From NCBI RefSeq assembly GCF_900110145.1, contig NZ_FOCP01000012.1, forward strand, positions 40,250 through 104,249: 64,000 nucleotides of DNA, in the 5' to 3' direction. Position numbers and translations under genes: made by a program. Source of the stretch: Nitrosomonas marina. Lineage in GTDB: Bacteria; Pseudomonadota; Gammaproteobacteria; Burkholderiales; Nitrosomonadaceae. The notes beneath the pieces were generated by a model that saw only the letters and a program-made list of their open reading frames with translations, had not been told where the DNA came from and made no database searches. Shown here one piece after another: positions 9,145 to 17,612 of this stretch. Positions within the stretch are counted from its first letter, which is position 1; each line of letters begins with the position of its first letter.

Positions 9145-10368
9145 ATGAAGCTGATCACCATCATTGGAGAAGCAATGCGTGCTCTGCGCATGAACCGTTT
9201 GCGCACCGGGTTAACCATGCTCGGCATGATTATCGGCGTAGCCGCCGTGGTCCTGATGCTGTCTATTGGACAGGGAGCGCAAACAAAAATCAATCAATCC
9301 ATCGAAACGATGGGCAGCAATTTGTTTATCGTACTGCCGGGTGCAACTTCATCAGGCGGCCTGAGTTTTGGCAGCGGAAGTGTAAAAACATTAACAGTGA
9401 ATGATGCAATGGCCATTGCGGAACTCCCTGCGGTCAATGCAACGGGGCCGGTCATCAGCGGTACGGCTCAATTAAATTTCAATGCAAAAAACTGGAGTAC
9501 GTCAATCACAGGAACCACGCCGGATTATTTTATGGTTGGAAACTGGACCATCGAAGACGGCTCGATCTTTTCCGAGACTGATGTACGTTCAGCGGCGCGT
9601 GTCGTCGTATTGGGTTCCATCACAGCTGAAAACCTGTTTGGCACGATTAACCCGGTCGGCAAAACAGTCAGGATCACCAATCGACCTTTTCTGGTTGTTG
9701 GCGTGCTTGCCGCCAAGGGTCAAAGCTTAAGTGGACGCGATCAGGACGATAACGTCTTTATTCCCATTACGACCAGCGAACGCCAGATAACCGGCAACCA
9801 GTTCCCCGGCTCGATACGTTATATGCTGGTTCAGGGAAAATCTGCTGAGACAATGGAAGAAGCAGAAATTGAAATTACACAGCTTCTGAGGCAACGTCAC
9901 CGTATCTCCGATGGAATGGAAAATGATTTTACAGTACGTAATTTGACCGCCATTGCGGATGTCGCTACCGACACAGCGAAAATTTTGTCTATCGTGCTGG
10001 GTGCTATCGCTTCGATTTCATTACTGGTTGGCGGTATTGGCATAATGAATATCATGCTGGTTTCCGTCACCGAACGCACCCGCGAAATCGGCATTCGTAT
10101 GGCTATCGGGGCCAACAGAAATGCTATTCTAATTCAATTCCTGCTGGAAGCCATTATGATCTGTTTTATGGGCGGTATGATTGGTGTTATTCTGGGGATT
10201 GGCAGCGCATGGATAATCAGCCAGCTTATTGATATGCTTGTGGTCATTACTCTAAGCATGGTTTTTCTGGCCTTTCTGTTTTCCTCGGCAGTGGGAATTT
10301 TTTTCGGTTTTTATCCGGCCCGAAAAGCCGCGTCACTGAAACCGGTTGATGCTCTGCGGTATGAATAA
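9145..10368 (+). CDS. MacB-type FtsX-fold ABC permease
   Basis: 407 residues. One membrane helix at about residues 22-42 (MLGMIIGVAAVVLML), a large periplasmic MacB-PCD domain (45-270) and three C-terminal helices, with the typical TEREREIGIRMA-like coupling helix (TERTREIGIRMAIGA) and a final YPARKAASL segment. This is the membrane half of the MacAB-type pump, following the ATPase gene by 85 bases. The substrate is not readable from the sequence. Confidence 0.9.
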   Translation: MKLITIIGEAMRALRMNRLRTGLTMLGMIIGVAAVVLMLSIGQGAQTKINQSIETMGSNLFIVLPGATSSGGLSFGSGSVKTLTVNDAMAIAELPAVNATGPVISGTAQLNFNAKNWSTSITGTTPDYFMVGNWTIEDGSIFSETDVRSAARVVVLGSITAENLFGTINPVGKTVRITNRPFLVVGVLAAKGQSLSGRDQDDNVFIPITTSERQITGNQFPGSIRYMLVQGKSAETMEEAEIEITQLLRQRHRISDGMENDFTVRNLTAIADVATDTAKILSIVLGAIASISLLVGGIGIMNIMLVSVTERTREIGIRMAIGANRNAILIQFLLEAIMICFMGGMIGVILGIGSAWIISQLIDMLVVITLSMVFLAFLFSSAVGIFFGFYPARKAASLKPVDALRYE

Positions 10369-10487
10369 CACGATCAAAATCCATTCAATACCACCGGTTT
10401 TCATGATCAGCAATAAAAACCGTTCTATACGACTTTACCGGACAGAAATTATCTGGAAAGATACGGCCTACAGCGTAGGAAAAACCG

Positions 10488-11147
10488 ATGAGCACTAATC
10501 CGGGCAATAATAACAATACATCAGCGCAAAACAATAATAACGCAAAAGAGCGTTCCACCTCTGAGCTGCTAGAAACAGTCGTTGTTGTTTATAGAAGCGA
10601 CACAGTGTCCATTGGCGAGATCAAAAACTCTCTGCACGAACGCGGTTTTGGCATTCTGCTGGCAATCGCAGCTTTACCGCTCTGCCTTCCGGTACCGGTA
10701 CCTCCCGGTTACACCACTTTTTTTTCAATTCCACTCTTTATTTTCTCAGTCCAGATGATCATCGGCATGCAATCACCCTGGCTGCCGCTATGGATCACGA
10801 CAAAAAAAATTAAACGCGAAAGTCTGGAGAAACTGATTGTAAAAGCCAATCCATGGCTAAAAAAAATAGAAAAACGGTTGCAGCCACGACTGACTTATAT
10901 CAGCGTACACACCTGGGAACGAATCATTGGTATTTTTACGTTTGTTTTCGCATTATCAATATCGCTCCCCATACCATTAACCAATTTTCCTCCTGGCTGG
11001 GGTATTCTGATAATGTCACTTGGGCTGCTGAGCAAGGACGGCATCACCATACTAATCGGTATGATTATTGGCACCATAGGTGTCGGTATCACCATGATCA
11101 TTCTCGTTTTACTGTGGATGGGAATGTCGCTACCAACGTTTTATTAA
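10488..11147 (+). CDS. ExoD family membrane protein
   Basis: 219 residues. A polar, asparagine-rich N-terminus (to about residue 27) is followed by the ExoD domain, with several membrane helices, the paired LPxPVPPGYTT and LPIPLTNFPPGWG segments and a hydrophobic C-terminus. Named after a Rhizobium exopolysaccharide gene, the family's biochemical role is not established. A good ribosome binding site (AGGAAAAACCG) precedes the ATG. It follows the efflux operon by about 120 bases and may be cotranscribed. Confidence 0.82.
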   Translation: MSTNPGNNNNTSAQNNNNAKERSTSELLETVVVVYRSDTVSIGEIKNSLHERGFGILLAIAALPLCLPVPVPPGYTTFFSIPLFIFSVQMIIGMQSPWLPLWITTKKIKRESLEKLIVKANPWLKKIEKRLQPRLTYISVHTWERIIGIFTFVFALSISLPIPLTNFPPGWGILIMSLGLLSKDGITILIGMIIGTIGVGITMIILVLLWMGMSLPTFY

Positions 11148-11248
11148 TAACTCACTTTGCACCACCGCTTTCCACCAGGCAGGTTTTAAATATCTATTCG
11201 CATTTTCCTGTACCGGCTGTTACATAAATTTTTCAATGTTTCCCTGTT

Positions 11249-11264
11249 TGTGCGAATTCCCACA
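11249..11264. promoter_or_regulatory. CRP-like dyad upstream of a small secreted protein gene
   Basis: The 16-base site has the form TGTGC-N6-CCACA, close to the CRP/FNR-family consensus TGTGA-N6-TCACA. It lies 110 bases before the start codon at 11374. Two further sites of the same form occur before the porin gene (15094 and 15152), and all three are followed within 15 bases by CGGTC. The regulator is inferred, not seen. Confidence 0.35.
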
Positions 11265-11373
11265 GATAGTTTCCCGGTCTTTCCTTAGACTGCCTCCGTG
11301 TTTGTTGATTTGTACGATTAATTCAAAAAACACTATTCATTTCTAACATTGACTTCAATTCAAAGGAAAACTG

Positions 11374-11655
11374 ATGGAACTTACAAAAAACACCTCTATT
11401 GCCTGCACCCTGTCATTATTATTTTACGCAAACGCATGGGCTGTTTCAGATGGCGCCATCGATAGCAGATGGCATCGAACAGGAATCGCAACAAGCCAGA
11501 GCACCATGAACACATCGAACGACAGGGTATTAAAAAAGACAACTATTCGCCCAGATACACAGCTGTCATGTACGGTCAGTAACCAAGAAAAAGTCAATAC
11601 CCGTAACCAGCCCACGTCATATAACAATCAACTTGTTCTGCAGCAAGTTTGTTGA
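11374..11655 (+). CDS. Small secreted protein of unknown function
   Basis: 93 residues. A signal peptide is visible (two hydrophobic segments ending in YANAWA, cleavage about residue 23). The mature part is about 70 residues, polar, rich in T, S, N and Q, with two cysteines, one being the last residue. A good ribosome binding site (AAAGGAAAA) precedes the ATG, which supports real translation. No family was recognised. The CRP-like site upstream is shared in form with those before the porin at 15341, so both might respond to the same signal. Confidence 0.6.
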   Translation: MELTKNTSIACTLSLLFYANAWAVSDGAIDSRWHRTGIATSQSTMNTSNDRVLKKTTIRPDTQLSCTVSNQEKVNTRNQPTSYNNQLVLQQVC

Positions 11656-11656
11656 A

Positions 11657-12135
11657 TTAGATATTGGGGTCGTCATGTAATCCAGAATTCTGAATTCTTT
11701 CCAACAATGCCTGCAATTCTGGATTACGTGACAGCTCCAAATCGCATCTTCCGGCAACCCCGGAAATATGTATCCACTCTAAGAAAAAGCCACGCCTCGA
11801 AATTTTAGTAAAGCATTCCTAATTTTTGTACCAGCCAGCCTTTGTCAGCACCCTTCATATTTTTCCCGACGATCAGATAAATATATTCACTCATTGATTG
11901 CGCTTCGGAAGACATGCACGAACTAACGTTGGTAATCTGGATCGAATTCATCAAAAGCTATTGAAGAATTACATGCAAGAGTGAACATGCTTGAATGCAG
12001 ATCGACATAGTCCTTCAACAACACGCAGTCTCTGCATTCAATTAACATGTTCGAATAATCCATGGTGCTGGTTGATGGCGAACACAAAGTACAGGCCGGT
12101 ACTACCGACAGAGAAAACAACGACAATTCACACAT
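11657..12135 (-). pseudogene. Possible decayed coding region, unidentified
   Basis: The minus strand shows three short open pieces in different frames: 11923-12135 (70 codons, with CTLCSP near its start), 11805-11915 (36 codons, MSSEAQSMSEYIYLIVGKN start) and a stop-free frame from about 11816 to a stop at 11657 that contains ELQALLERIQNSG. The composition of the last two looks protein-like. They may be pieces of one or two eroded genes. None was recognised, and chance open frames are an equal possibility. Confidence 0.25.
11672..11732. repeat. 18-bp imperfect inverted repeat with GTAATCCAGAATT arms
   Basis: Arms 11672-11689 and 11715-11732 pair over 18 bases with one G-T wobble, around a 25-base loop. 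The arm sequence is reminiscent of the dispersed 'ATTCTGGATTCC...' intergenic elements of beta-proteobacteria. It lies just after the stop of the small secreted protein gene, so it could be a terminator stem, a mobile-element remnant or both. Only one copy was noticed in the window. Confidence 0.45.
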
Positions 12136-12157
12136 TGTTCGGAAAAAACTGTGCCGT

Positions 12158-12772
12158 CTATTTTTTTGGTGAGCAAATATTGTTCAGCAATGTAATCGCA
12201 GATATCTGCCTGGGCTGCGCTCGTCCGCGCCTTGCCTGATCATAGACAGCGTTAATCTGTAGCGTGTCTGCATATATGGCAGCTTCCACTGTATATGCGT
12301 CAAAACCGAAACTTGCACCGAAATTAATCCAGTCCAGCGGCATTGTAAATTTTGTTCCCCGATCAATTCGTGTCGCGCTAAACCCGGCATATTGGCTGCT
12401 TAGCGGTGATTCTTTAAAGGTAATCGCGGTCAACTGACTATCCGGTTCCAGCGCGGCTTCATAAATCCGAACTGCTTCATTCGCCTCTCTATTCAAAGGA
12501 ATAATCAGTGCATAGGCTTTTTCGTGCTGAATATGAAGCATTACATAATCATTACTTTCCCCGTCTACCCGCTCTCCCTTGGTTTGCACCTGGAATACCA
12601 GGTGATTGTCCGATGTAACATCAGAAGTGACACGTAAAATGTCCTGCTCCGGCGGCAGCGATTTATCCATAAAAGAAATGATAACGCGCGGATCAGCCTC
12701 CAGCTGCATGGCTACAGCGGGTCCAACCAGCAAACCGAACTGGAAAAACAGCAAGGCGATCCTGGCAATCAT
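12158..12772 (-). CDS. Periplasmic protein of unknown function, partner of SCO gene
   Basis: 204 residues with a signal peptide (hydrophobic stretch to about residue 21, ending AVA). The mature protein is predicted mostly beta, with no recognised domain, a single cysteine near the C-terminus and few histidines. Its start overlaps the stop of the upstream SCO gene by four bases (ATGA type), so the two are translationally coupled. This points to a role in copper delivery or in assembling a periplasmic redox protein, which is inference from context only. Confidence 0.7.
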   Translation of the reverse strand: MIARIALLFFQFGLLVGPAVAMQLEADPRVIISFMDKSLPPEQDILRVTSDVTSDNHLVFQVQTKGERVDGESNDYVMLHIQHEKAYALIIPLNREANEAVRIYEAALEPDSQLTAITFKESPLSSQYAGFSATRIDRGTKFTMPLDWINFGASFGFDAYTVEAAIYADTLQINAVYDQARRGRAQPRQISAITLLNNICSPKK

Positions 12773-13368
12773 AAGAACAACCCCCTGTTTTTCTTAAACA
12801 GTGACGCAATGTCAGCTGCGTCTTTGACTGCGTCGAACATCACCTTGATCCTGCCTTCCGGATCAATCAGAAAAGCGGTCGTGCTGTGGTCAACCTGATA
12901 GTTTTCCATATTTCCTGCACTTTTCGTATAGAAAGCGACTTCAACACCGAAAGCATTTTTAAATTGCTCCAGTTGCTCACCTTCAAAACGTAAATACGAA
13001 ATATCAGATCCGAACCGCTCTGTATAGCTCGACAACGCAGCAGCAGAATCACGATCAGGGTCGATTGAAACGAAAGTGCCGTTTAATTGAATATTCTCAG
13101 CGGAAGCGGCCTGAATCAGCATATGCAGGTTGCCAAGCGAGGTCGGGCAAATATCCTTGCAGCGGGTAAACCCGAAAACCACCAGTTGCCATTGATCGCT
13201 TTCATTGGCGTTCACATGCGCCTGTTTCAGATGCGCGATTGTCTCTGCCTGCAGGGGGACGGGGCGCGGCAGAACGAGTGGCGCCGCCGCAAGACCGGTC
13301 TGCATGAAAAGCAGCACCGCAGTTATCACTGCAAACACGCTGCTCTCATGAAAAAACATTTTTTTCAA
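12769..13368 (-). CDS. SCO1/SenC/PrrC family copper chaperone
   Basis: 199 residues with a signal peptide or anchor (MKKMFFHES, then a hydrophobic stretch ending LAAA). The thioredoxin-like domain carries the SCO copper site: CKDICP (Cys70, Cys74) and the distal histidine in YQVDHSTTAF, plus the SIDPDRD segment typical of SCO proteins. These proteins bring copper to CuA centres of oxidases or to other periplasmic copper enzymes. A longer frame begins at 13449, but a TTG at 13368 has an AAAGGAG site 8 bases upstream and gives a proper lysine-rich signal start. Its neighbours suggest it serves the multicopper oxidases of this island rather than a cytochrome oxidase. Confidence 0.85.
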   Translation of the reverse strand: MKKMFFHESSVFAVITAVLLFMQTGLAAAPLVLPRPVPLQAETIAHLKQAHVNANESDQWQLVVFGFTRCKDICPTSLGNLHMLIQAASAENIQLNGTFVSIDPDRDSAAALSSYTERFGSDISYLRFEGEQLEQFKNAFGVEVAFYTKSAGNMENYQVDHSTTAFLIDPEGRIKVMFDAVKDAADIASLFKKNRGLFL

Positions 13369-13498
13369 CTTAGCATCTCCTTTTAGATTTAACACAAAGA
13401 ATCGGTGCAGCGTTTCAAAAACCCACCAGCCAGAGACCAGTTCGTGCATCTGCCGTGAGCAGCCGATGGGTTTTGACGTGCACTATAAACGCCTAGCT

Positions 13499-14890
13499 TC
13501 AGCGAGTTCCGCCTGCTGCAAAAATACCATGCGGCTGCACCAGCCCATCCTCAGGACCCCACTGTTTAACAACCTGGTCTGTCACCGTGTCTATTTTCAA
13601 CACATAACCAGAAACCCAGCTTGCCACAATCAGATACCGGTTGTCCGGCGTCGGGCTGATGGTGTGCGCAACAGAGTACCCCTGCGGCAGTTCATGCCCC
13701 GGTTTCATCCGCTTAATGAAACGCGGATTGTAGCGATCGGTCAAATCCCAGACCGAAATATAACCGTCTTCACCAAACTCATAATCCAGCGAATCTTCCT
13801 CAGCCAGATAAAGTTTGCCGTTGACAACCGCCAGATCGGAAGGCGAGCGGAATACACCGCGCCCGTTCACACGTTTCGTGTGGCGTATAATTTTCGTAGC
13901 AGTCCCTTCAACGGTGTCCAGCAACCATACACTCGGTGGAATAATCTTTCTGGTAGTGTCCGGTGTCAGCGACGTTTTATCAAACTGCATCGAGGCCGTG
14001 ACAGCGAAACGCTCGTCCAGCCAGTAGACAAAATGCGTAAAGGCGGCATGTCGTTTCTCATTACCCAGCATGATCTGGCCAACCACTTGCAATTCCCCTG
14101 TCTCTCTATTGGGCTTGTATACATCGATCATACTATTATCGAAGAAATAGCCTGTGCCCAGACCGACTGTGCCTGACCGATTGAAGTTAATGCCATGCGT
14201 TTGCTCCGTATAACCCGGTATTGCTATCGGGTCGACACTGGCCAGCTGGTTCGTCTTCAGATCGACGACCCGCACTCTGTCCGAGGTAAATTCGGTCATA
14301 TACATGAAATCCGAATAAGGCAGCAGCGTATTACCGTGAATCTGCGTTCCTCTGCCGATCAGCCAGTTAGGTACATTCTGGACATCATTGACCGGTTCGA
14401 CGAAAGGCAGCTCGGCCGGTGTATTCGGGCTGTCCGCCACCATCAACGATTCCAGATTCAATGACACCGTTCCTGCATTCCAGTCAATGTCGAGCACTTT
14501 TAATGCAATCACATAAGACGGGTGGTTTTCCGTGTTGTCAGACGTGATATAAATCATATCGCCCTCCGGCAATACCGCGGTATGCTGCAGCGGTATATCA
14601 CCCGGCCAGCCGTTAATACTTGTCAGCGGATCAATGATAATCAGTTTGTCGTTTTCATAATTAAACAGGTAAATCACACGGGTGTGGTAATCGATCGCGG
14701 TAACCACAGGCTGTAAATGTTCATTGTAAACAGCCTGATTGTGATTTCCTGAATAGTTATTACTGCGAAAATGCACTTCATTATCACCGTCGAACTCAGT
14801 TTCTTGGGCGCTGAGTGTGCTGGCTGAGAATGCCAGCATACATGCTGCTGTTAGCGAGGCCATATGGCCAGGCTTTATTTTTGAAATCAT
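13499..14890 (-). CDS. Secreted beta-propeller protein (YncE/YVTN-like)
   Basis: 463 residues with a signal peptide (cleavage about residue 28, TLSAQ). The mature part is made of repeated beta units with typical lines such as VIYLFNYENDKLIIIDP, RVRVVDLKTNQL, KLYLAEEDSLD and YLIVASWVSGYVLKID, as in seven-bladed YVTN propellers. Histidines sit at the entries of several blades (TQIHGN, EQTHGI, VAHTISP, QPHGIF). No catalytic motif is recognised. It lies 130 bases before the SCO gene on the same strand and probably belongs to its operon. The second multicopper oxidase of the island (19009) has a propeller domain of the same type. The leader carries a 13-bp stem (14919-14957). Confidence 0.75.
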   Translation of the reverse strand: MISKIKPGHMASLTAACMLAFSASTLSAQETEFDGDNEVHFRSNNYSGNHNQAVYNEHLQPVVTAIDYHTRVIYLFNYENDKLIIIDPLTSINGWPGDIPLQHTAVLPEGDMIYITSDNTENHPSYVIALKVLDIDWNAGTVSLNLESLMVADSPNTPAELPFVEPVNDVQNVPNWLIGRGTQIHGNTLLPYSDFMYMTEFTSDRVRVVDLKTNQLASVDPIAIPGYTEQTHGINFNRSGTVGLGTGYFFDNSMIDVYKPNRETGELQVVGQIMLGNEKRHAAFTHFVYWLDERFAVTASMQFDKTSLTPDTTRKIIPPSVWLLDTVEGTATKIIRHTKRVNGRGVFRSPSDLAVVNGKLYLAEEDSLDYEFGEDGYISVWDLTDRYNPRFIKRMKPGHELPQGYSVAHTISPTPDNRYLIVASWVSGYVLKIDTVTDQVVKQWGPEDGLVQPHGIFAAGGTR

Positions 14891-14918
14891 TAAAATCCCT
14901 CCAAGATTGACATAAAAC

Positions 14919-14957
14919 TCCTAATCCATTGCGAATAAGTGACTCAATGGATTAGGA
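14919..14957. promoter_or_regulatory. 13-bp inverted repeat in the leader of the propeller gene
   Basis: Arms 14919-14931 and 14945-14957 are perfect complements (TCCTAATCCATTG on the plus strand) with a 13-base loop. The element starts 28 bases upstream of the propeller start codon (14890, minus strand). It could be an operator or an RNA hairpin close to the ribosome binding site. No T-run follows on either strand, which argues against a terminator. Confidence 0.5.
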
Positions 14958-15093
14958 AAACTGAACCGAAAGTTGTGTTTGAAACATCCTTCGGTTTTAA
15001 AACCCAGAGTTGAACCGGAAAACCCGTTCAATTCCGGGGGCAAAAATTAACGTAAAACGCCCGGCATCATAATTCGAAACAGGCGTCATTCCC

Positions 15094-15167
15094 TGTGAGT
15101 TTTCCCACATTACCCCGGTCAATTTATCGTTTATGGACAATCAATCCGGGTTGTGAGAATCCCCACA
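15094..15167. promoter_or_regulatory. Two CRP-like dyads in tandem before the porin gene
   Basis: Sites at 15094-15109 and 15152-15167 both have the form TGTGA-N6-CCACA, 58 bases apart, and are each followed by CGGTC and then TTTATCGTT. They lie 232 and 174 bases before the porin start. The sequence around them looks like an old imperfect duplication. Being nearly symmetric, the first site could also serve the divergent propeller operon. Binding by a CRP/FNR-family regulator is inferred from form only. Confidence 0.4.
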
Positions 15168-15340
15168 TCTTTCGCGGTCCGGTTGCTTTATCGTTCGACT
15201 CCGTTTTCATCAAAATGAAACGATTCGGCTTTATCTTCCCACTTGCGCAGACTTGGAAGGATTGTAGAAGTCCTTTGTTACAGGCTTATAAAGCTTTGTT
15301 TTCAAATTTATTAAACATTTCATACAAAATAAGGATTATG

Positions 15341-16528
15341 ATGAGTAAGCATTTGATTGCTATGATATTAGCCGGTCTTGTCACATTAATTGCCACAGCA
15401 TCCGCTTTCGGATCTAAATTTTCTGTTGTTGGCAGGATCCAGTCTGAATACAGTCATATCAATATCGAGGGATATTCCAGTCAGTCCACGGTAAACGACC
15501 CAACGTTTTTTTCCTCATGGGGGTTCCGTGTGTTTGAAGACCTGGGCGGGGGTTTTCAGGCAATGGCGATGATCGATTTCGGCTTCAATACCAACGGCGC
15601 AACCCAGGGCAGCCGGGAAATTTTCGTCGGCATCAATAACGACAAAATCGGCACATTAAAAATCGGACGCACGCATTCGCCGTTCGCGGATTTTGCCGGT
15701 GGCTGGACCATTGATCCATTTGTCTATACAACCTTGCAGGCTGCCGGCAGTGGCGGCACCATGATCGCCAGCGCCAACGGCCTCGGCGCCGGTGCATATT
15801 CTGCGGTCAATAGTGTTGTCCGGTTTACCTCCACCGAATTTCACGGTTTTTCTTTCGCTGTCCTGTTGATGCCCGGAGATGCTGAAAAACTGGAAGCCCA
15901 TCTCGGCGGCGCGCTCGGCGGCGACGGCTTTAATATCGGCGAGACCGGTGGCGAGGACGGCGAATGGGACGTTCAGGTAGCCGCGAAATATAATTTAGAT
16001 TTTCAGGCGCATAAATTCCAGGTCTTCGGCGGATATTCAAGGGACAATGTCAGTACGTTCCAGAAACGAGTGACCACTGCCAACCTGAAAACCGAGGAAG
16101 TCGGCCGTATCGGCGGTGTCTGGTCATATAATGATTTTCAACTGCAGGGTCAGTATGAGTCCGTCAGTGATGCGATAGGTGCAGCAACCTGTTCGGACGC
16201 TGCCGCGCTCGGTTCAATCAAAGAAATAAAAACCCGGCAGTGTAATTCTGCTATGAATCCCGGCGGCGATGGCGATGTCTGGTATGTAGGCGGTCAATAC
16301 AAACTTGGTAACGCTACCCTGGTCGCACAGGGCGGAATGACCCATGCCAAACGTACGGCTTTTGCGAACAAGCGCGATGCCAAAAGCTTTACCGTTGGCG
16401 CACTGTATCATCTGAGCAAGCGGACGAATCTTTTCGGCGGCTATCAACGCGTTAATGTCATCGACAGGAATACGACAGTGGACCGTGACCGCAACACCTG
16501 GACAGTCGGCTTACGCCACCTGTTTTAA
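15341..16528 (+). CDS. General outer-membrane porin
   Basis: 395 residues with a signal peptide (MSKHLIAMILAGLVTLIATASAFG) and a beta-barrel pattern of alternating strands. Typical Gram-negative porin features are the early FSVVGRIQSEYS strand, the EIFVGINNDKIGTLKIGR line and a C-terminal RHLF ending in phenylalanine for BAM recognition. Two cysteines occur in one predicted loop (near 286 and 303). The frame is open much further upstream, but AAGGA at 15331 places the start at the second ATG of a pair (15341). It sits divergently from the propeller/SCO operon and upstream of the multicopper oxidases, so it may admit copper or the oxidase substrate; that is inference. Confidence 0.85.
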   Translation: MSKHLIAMILAGLVTLIATASAFGSKFSVVGRIQSEYSHINIEGYSSQSTVNDPTFFSSWGFRVFEDLGGGFQAMAMIDFGFNTNGATQGSREIFVGINNDKIGTLKIGRTHSPFADFAGGWTIDPFVYTTLQAAGSGGTMIASANGLGAGAYSAVNSVVRFTSTEFHGFSFAVLLMPGDAEKLEAHLGGALGGDGFNIGETGGEDGEWDVQVAAKYNLDFQAHKFQVFGGYSRDNVSTFQKRVTTANLKTEEVGRIGGVWSYNDFQLQGQYESVSDAIGAATCSDAAALGSIKEIKTRQCNSAMNPGGDGDVWYVGGQYKLGNATLVAQGGMTHAKRTAFANKRDAKSFTVGALYHLSKRTNLFGGYQRVNVIDRNTTVDRDRNTWTVGLRHLF

Positions 16529-17008
16529 CCCCACACAATCAAACCCTTCTCAGGCCGTAAAGCAGGTATTCAAGCCAAATCCCAGAATTGGCGAAAACAA
16601 GCGGCCCAACCACTCAAAGCGGATTCCGGATGGCCCGGAATCCGGTAACAGCGCGATACATAGAATAAAATTCAGGTAAACACTCCAACCGCCGATCAAT
16701 ACATCACGCTATTTGCAATTGCCGCCCGTCTTAACGCAGTCACGTCATACCGTGGATCGGGCGCTGACAGGCAATCTGTCGTACTGCGCGGAATAGCAGA
16801 GCCGTTGAATATCGGAAAAAAACAGCCTTCCATGAAAACGGGTGTTTCCGGAAGGCTCTAGATACAAATCAAAAACTGCTAAAACCAGGGTGGCTTTACA
16901 CAGTTTTTTTGCGAGTAGCGTGATAAATGAAAAATTGTTAGAACTGAACGAACAGTCGAAAAGTATTGACTCATCAACAGCTGTCGCGACTATTCATCAA
17001 GCATGAGT
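16529..17008. other. Intergenic region between convergent porin and small secreted protein genes
   Basis: About 480 bases with no recognised gene. At 16620-16644 there is a 9-bp stem (CGGATTCCG/CGGAATCCG, 7-base loop) without a T-run, possibly the porin terminator. A clear minus-strand terminator lies at 16816-16857. The remainder shows nothing I can support. Confidence 0.4.
16816..16857 (-). terminator. Intrinsic terminator for the small secreted protein gene at 17009
   Basis: Stem arms 16824-16831 and 16850-16857 (8 bp) enclose a loop that can form an inner GAAA/TTTC stem. Read leftward, it is followed by a run of seven T (16822-16816). It lies about 150 bases past the stop of the 17009-17260 gene. 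Confidence 0.75.
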
Positions 17009-17260
17009 CTATTTGGCCTCGAGCTTCTTATTATAACGCTGGACGATACTGTCACCGGTAGATAAGGGTGACAATTCCTTACGTAATTTTAATAATTTTT
17101 CATTGATCCGCTTACCGAGCGAACTGGTTGCAATGCCCACAGCATGTTCCCGCAAACTTTTTTTCAGTGCAGTTTCATTTTTTGCATATAACGGACCACT
17201 TATCATTGCAATGGCCAGTGCAAAGATTACCAATCCCCCTGAGATATTTCTGTACTTCAT
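17009..17260 (-). CDS. Small periplasmic protein of unknown function
   Basis: 83 residues with a signal peptide (MKYRNISGG, hydrophobic stretch ending GPLYA, cleavage about residue 27). The mature peptide of about 56 residues is strongly basic (many K and R) and predicted helical, with no cysteine. A GTG three codons upstream is in frame, but GAGGTG lies six bases before the ATG at 17260. It has its own terminator. It is divergent from the multicopper oxidase operon across a 660-base control region, so the two could be regulated together. No family was recognised. Confidence 0.65.
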   Translation of the reverse strand: MKYRNISGGLVIFALAIAMISGPLYAKNETALKKSLREHAVGIATSSLGKRINEKLLKLRKELSPLSTGDSIVQRYNKKLEAK

Positions 17261-17579
17261 GTTTGACACCTCGTAGTCATTAAAAATTTACCATAAAACA
17301 ACAATGCTGCAGGAACATACGATACGCCGCATTTATGTACAGAAAATTACAGATTATTTAATTTTTGATGAAATTTCGTGTAATGGCATGCATTGATTTG
17401 CCATATTTCATAAGACTGCATTTATACGCTCACCACCGGCCCTGGTTTTTGTTGCACACACTCTGATTTCAGGAAAATACTCAATAAGCATTTGATAAAT
17501 AATTCATAAAATACGTCTTAATCTCCAGCCTTTTGTGCTCACCTCATCATACTGTCGAAAAATTTTACACTGCATTTTT

Positions 17580-17612
17580 GGCACAGGTGCGACAAATTGT
17601 CGCACCTGTGCC
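17580..17612. promoter_or_regulatory. 33-base perfect palindrome, probable activator site
   Basis: Arms of 16 bases (17580-17595 and 17597-17612), with core GTGCGACAA, are perfect complements around a single central A. It is 209 bases upstream of the sigma-54-like promoter, a distance typical of enhancer-binding-protein sites. As RNA it would fold, but the one-base loop suits a DNA operator better than a hairpin. It is not a match to any operator consensus I know. Confidence 0.5.

Noticed and set aside
17580..17612. Palindrome as a CopY/BlaI-type cop box
   Set aside because: The cop box is TACA-N2-TGTA; here the GACAA/TTGTC halves have an odd one-base spacer and a much longer symmetry.
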